NCBI GenBank assembly: GCA_029864095.1
Contig: JAOTUB010000021.1
Location: 1 to 37,890, forward strand
Source: Gammaproteobacteria bacterium
Lineage (GTDB): Bacteria; Pseudomonadota; Gammaproteobacteria; Steroidobacterales; Woeseiaceae
Direction: 5' to 3'
Length of the DNA stretch: 37,890 nt
A program made the translations under genes and the position numbers. The notes below the pieces were generated by a model. It worked only from the letters and a program-made list of their open reading frames with translations, searched no databases and was not told where the DNA came from. Numbering within the stretch: the first letter of the stretch is position 1; the number at the start of each line of letters is the position of its first letter. This document shows positions 35,549-37,890 of this stretch, piece after piece.

Positions 35549-36195
35549 ACAATCGACGGTGTAAGACAGCCATTCTGATTTCCGGGTCTGGCACTAATCT
35601 GCAATCTTTCATTGACCGCGCCGCCGCTGGCAAAATTGAACTGGATCTGTCGGTCGTATTCAGCAACCGACCCACCGCATATGGATTGGTTCGTGCGGAA
35701 CAAGCCGGGATTCCAACGGCTTGCATCGAGCATGGTGACTATTGCGATCGCGAGACATTTGACCGGGCTGTTGCGGCCAAACTCGATGAGTGGCACCCCG
35801 ACTTGCTGGTTCTCGCAGGTTTCATGCGCATTCTCAGCCCGTGGTTTGTCGATCACTACGAAGGGCGCATTCTAAACATTCACCCGGCGTTATTGCCCGC
35901 GTACCCCGGTCTCGATACGCACCAGCGTGTGCTCGATGCCGGCGAGACCTGGCATGGTAGTACAGTGCATTTCGTTACGGACGAACTCGACGGTGGACCG
36001 CGTATTCTGCAAGGAAAACTCGCTGTTGATCTCAATGAGACAGCCGATGAACTGCGTGCCCGCGTACAGGCGGTCGAGCACGGCATCTACCCTGAGGCCG
36101 CGAACTGGTTCGGCCAGGGTCGCCTTGAATTCAGGAATAGCAAAGCGTGGCTCGATGGGGAATGGCTGGAGGAGCCGATCGTATCGACATTTTGA
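35545..36195 (+). CDS. purN: Phosphoribosylglycinamide formyltransferase
   Basis: PurN transfers a formyl group from 10-formyl-THF to GAR. The 216-residue form contains [15 protein letters not shown] near the N-terminus, the catalytic stretch [19 protein letters not shown], and [15 protein letters not shown] with the essential Asp. The start is TTG at 35545, overlapping the purM stop (TTGA); there is no in-frame ATG near the N-terminus. The longer upstream frame inside purM is not used. It is coupled to sstT downstream by another TTGA. Confidence 0.95.
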   Translation: MNNRRCKTAILISGSGTNLQSFIDRAAAGKIELDLSVVFSNRPTAYGLVRAEQAGIPTACIEHGDYCDRETFDRAVAAKLDEWHPDLLVLAGFMRILSPWFVDHYEGRILNIHPALLPAYPGLDTHQRVLDAGETWHGSTVHFVTDELDGGPRILQGKLAVDLNETADELRARVQAVEHGIYPEAANWFGQGRLEFRNSKAWLDGEWLEEPIVSTF

Positions 36196-37376
36196 ATCGA
36201 ATCATGAGCGGCAGTCTCGTGCTGCAAATTGCGATCGGCATCGTTGCCGGTGTCGCTTTGTCGCTGATCTCAACCGAGGCCGCCGGAGCTTCAATGCTGC
36301 TCGGCAACCTGTTCGTCCACGCACTCAAGGCCGTGGCGCCCGTGCTTGTTCTGGTGTTGGTCGCCTCAGCGATCGCGAATCGCCGGGCAAGCCATACGGC
36401 GCAGATGCGGCCGATTGTCGCGATGTATCTGATTGGCACGAGTGCCGCCGCATTGTTGGCCGTCACGATGAGCAGTCTGTTCCCGACCACACTTGCGCTC
36501 CAGATAACCGACATGGACGCGTCCGCGCCGAAGGGCATCACCGAGGTGCTGGGAAATCTCTTGCTGAAACTCGTCGACAATCCGGTCAACGCGATTCTGA
36601 CCGGCAATTTCATCGGCATACTCGTCTGGGGCGTATTGCTCGGCGTCTTTCTTCACCATGCGGCTGAAACCACGCGCCGAATGCTCGCAGACACAGCCGA
36701 TGCCGTTACCCACATCGTCCGCATCGTCATCCGCCTGGCGCCGATCGGTATTTTTGGTCTCGTCGCAGGAAACCTGGCCTCATCCGGCCTTTCGGTGCTT
36801 GGCGGCTACGCCCGCATTTTGTCGGTGCTGCTCGGCAGCATGCTCATCATGGCGCTGGTCATCAACCCGCTGATCGTCTGGGTCAAGACGCGCAGAAACC
36901 CGTACCCAATTGTGCTGACAGCGCTCCGCGAAAGTGGCGTCACCGCATTTTTTACGCGCAGTTCGGCCGCAAACATCCCCGTCAATCTTGCATTGTGCGA
37001 GCGCCTCGAGCTGGAAGAAGACACCTACGCCGTCTCGATACCGCTCGGCGCGACAATCAATATGGGTGGTGCAGCGATCACAATCACGGTATTGACACTC
37101 GCGGCCACGCACACGCTGGGCATCGCTGTCGACCTGCCTACAGCGCTGTTGCTCAGCATCGTCGCGGCGCTGTCCGCATGCGGAGCATCGGGCGTTGCCG
37201 GCGGATCACTACTCTTAATACCGCTTAGCTGCGGCCTGTTCGGCATATCGAATGACATCGCCATGCAGGTCGTAGCTGTCGGTTTTGTGATCAGTATTCT
37301 GCAGGACTCGGCAGAGACGGCATTGAACAGCTCAACCGATGTCGTATTCACTGCTGCGGTTGCGGGCAAGCATTGA
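36192..37376 (+). CDS. sstT: Serine/threonine:Na+ symporter SstT
   Basis: A DAACS-family (dicarboxylate/amino acid:cation symporter) protein of about 394 residues with eight or more membrane helices and two re-entrant hairpins. The match to E. coli SstT is close, for example [57 protein letters not shown] and [19 protein letters not shown] start at TTG 36192, overlapping the purN stop as TTGA; ATG 36204 is the alternative. It would import serine and threonine with sodium. Its cotranscription with purMN is unusual. Confidence 0.95.
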   Translation: MNRIMSGSLVLQIAIGIVAGVALSLISTEAAGASMLLGNLFVHALKAVAPVLVLVLVASAIANRRASHTAQMRPIVAMYLIGTSAAALLAVTMSSLFPTTLALQITDMDASAPKGITEVLGNLLLKLVDNPVNAILTGNFIGILVWGVLLGVFLHHAAETTRRMLADTADAVTHIVRIVIRLAPIGIFGLVAGNLASSGLSVLGGYARILSVLLGSMLIMALVINPLIVWVKTRRNPYPIVLTALRESGVTAFFTRSSAANIPVNLALCERLELEEDTYAVSIPLGATINMGGAAITITVLTLAATHTLGIAVDLPTALLLSIVAALSACGASGVAGGSLLLIPLSCGLFGISNDIAMQVVAVGFVISILQDSAETALNSSTDVVFTAAVAGKH

Positions 37377-37428
37377 TTTGATGTCTTGCGGATATTTGAA
37401 CGTCCCTCGAGAATGAGCCGTGCGTTAG

Positions 37429-37467
37429 CAAACGTCCGCTTGAAATCGCACGCGAAAGCAGCCGTTG
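37429..37467. repeat. Degenerate short repeat, copy 1
   Basis: The core CAAACGTCCGCT (37429-37440) is followed after about 10 bases by GCGAAAGCAG. The same core recurs at 37550-37561 with a following CGAAAGCC, so the two units share both arms. The shape resembles dispersed imperfect palindromes with a GTCCGCTT arm and an AAGCGGAC arm found in marine gammaproteobacteria. Confidence 0.5.
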
Positions 37468-37495
37468 GGCTGTTAGACTCGTGACAGGCCGCTGG

Positions 37496-37516
37496 TGACC
37501 CAAAGCGGAAGTTCAT
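37496..37516. repeat. Degenerate short repeat, partial copy 2
   Basis: GACCCAAAGCGGAAGTTCAT matches the expected right arm of the element (AAAGCGGA.GTTC), which is close to the reverse complement of the GTCCGCTT arm. No left arm is clear beside it. Confidence 0.4.
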
Positions 37517-37549
37517 CAAGCACATCTGGCCGAGCGCAGCTAGCATCAC

Positions 37550-37587
37550 CAAACGTCCGCTCTAACCTCGAAAGCCGACACTCGCCA
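37550..37587. repeat. Degenerate short repeat, copy 3
   Basis: The 12-base core CAAACGTCCGCT is identical to copy 1 and is followed by TAACCTCGAAAGCCGACACT, which looks like a decayed version of the right arm. Confidence 0.5.
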
Positions 37588-37617
37588 TGCCCAGCTCATT
37601 CTTCGGTGGCGGGAAGT

Positions 37618-37643
37618 AAAAGGGCCGCCAAATCGCGGCCCTT
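37618..37643 (-). terminator. Rho-independent terminator of the GDSL esterase gene
   Basis: On the minus strand a perfect 9-bp stem AAGGGCCGC / GCGGCCCTT with the loop GATTTG is followed by TT, giving TTTT. It lies 33 bases after the esterase stop codon. Confidence 0.85.
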
Positions 37644-37675
37644 CATTCGGCCAATCAATTCTGGTCTCTGTCAGG

Positions 37676-37890
37676 TTACGGCAGCTGCCCGAGCGCGAAT
37701 TCTGCGAGCAGGGCGTGTACCTTTTTCGTTGGGTGCAGGGCGTCCCAGAAGAAATACTCATCACGGTTTTTGCAGAAGGCGCCCCGCGTCACGTAGGGCG
37801 TGATGCAAGTTTCCGTGACATTCGTTAAGCCATACACATCCGGCGAATTCAGCATCGTGCTGATGAACGCGAAGAAATCGACCGTCGAGA
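37676..37890 (-). CDS. GDSL/SGNH-type esterase or lipase (C-terminal 70 residues)
   Basis: The open frame enters from the window edge and ends at TAA 37676-37678. The last part reads VTRGAFCKNRDEYFFWDALH followed by PT, the block V motif DxxHP of GDSL (SGNH) hydrolases with catalytic Asp and His. The preceding GLTNVTETCITPYV is typical of the plant-lipase-like and thermolabile-hemolysin-like branch. Two cysteines here could form a disulphide, in line with an exported protein. The catalytic Ser and any signal peptide or autotransporter part lie outside the window. It is followed by its own terminator. Confidence 0.85.
   Translation of the reverse strand, partial: STVDFFAFISTMLNSPDVYGLTNVTETCITPYVTRGAFCKNRDEYFFWDALHPTKKVHALLAEFALGQLP

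Larger units (their letters stand above)
37377..37675. other. Non-coding stretch between sstT and a GDSL esterase gene
   Basis: These 299 bases hold no credible gene. They contain three degenerate copies or part-copies of a short element and, at 37618-37643, a minus-strand terminator. The sstT operon shows no clear intrinsic terminator. Confidence 0.6.

Noticed and set aside
1..37890. CRISPR arrays, transposases, prophage or toxin-antitoxin modules
   Set aside because: No regularly spaced repeats, transposase-like reading frames or terminal inverted repeats were seen in reading the window.

Overview
The window looks like chromosomal, mostly housekeeping DNA of a GC-rich gammaproteobacterium outside the Enterobacterales. 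Three gene neighbourhoods match conserved gammaproteobacterial loci: tsaE-nnr divergent from queG; lptF-lptG divergent from pepA-holC-valS; and yfgD-wrbA / hda-perM-like / purM-purN. A type 4 uracil-DNA glycosylase, a MAPEG protein, DUF2066 and DUF4398 proteins, and a MoxR-DUF58-TgpA operon suggest a free-living environmental lineage. The exact order or family cannot be fixed from the sequence alone. I see no integrase, transposase, prophage, CRISPR array or rRNA.

Layout, left half. Positions 1-1542 (minus) hold the start of tsaE and nnr. The plus strand then carries queG, ppk2 and a cyclic-nucleotide-domain/GGDEF protein (1595-4609). A minus-strand operon pcnB-folK-deoxynucleoside kinase-panB-panC (8830 down to 4606) links RNA polyadenylation, folate, deoxynucleotide salvage and pantothenate synthesis. 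A tRNA-Glu(CTC) with its own promoter and terminator lies at 8842-9019. Next come a MAPEG protein (minus), then an ATP/ADP-translocase-like carrier with an RDD protein (plus), lptF-lptG (minus), and pepA-holC-valS (plus).

Layout, right half. MoxR-DUF58-TgpA (18446-22351, plus) runs into a convergent operon, udg-rimI-prfC-UMF1 transporter (26289 down to 22272), with an unusual 80-bp tail-to-tail overlap. Upstream of udg is a phosphatidylserine-decarboxylase-like protein that appears to have lost its catalytic His and its Gly-Ser self-cleavage site. It is divergent from proS and a lytic transglycosylase. Acylphosphatase and a DUF4398 lipoprotein follow (minus), then yfgD-wrbA (plus), then a minus operon DUF2066-CDP-alcohol phosphatidyltransferase-AI-2E permease-hda. 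A plus operon purM-purN-sstT follows. The window closes with a non-coding stretch holding degenerate short repeats and the 3' end of a GDSL esterase.

Genes are tightly packed. Many operon partners overlap by four bases (ATGA, GTGA or TTGA) or one base (TGATG or TAATG), implying translational coupling, and several starts are TTG. No obviously novel multi-gene system is visible. The most interesting single items are the decarboxylase-like pseudoenzyme, the GGDEF protein with a degenerate cyclic-nucleotide pocket, the ATP/ADP-translocase homologue in an apparently free-living background, and the unusual tRNA-Glu.
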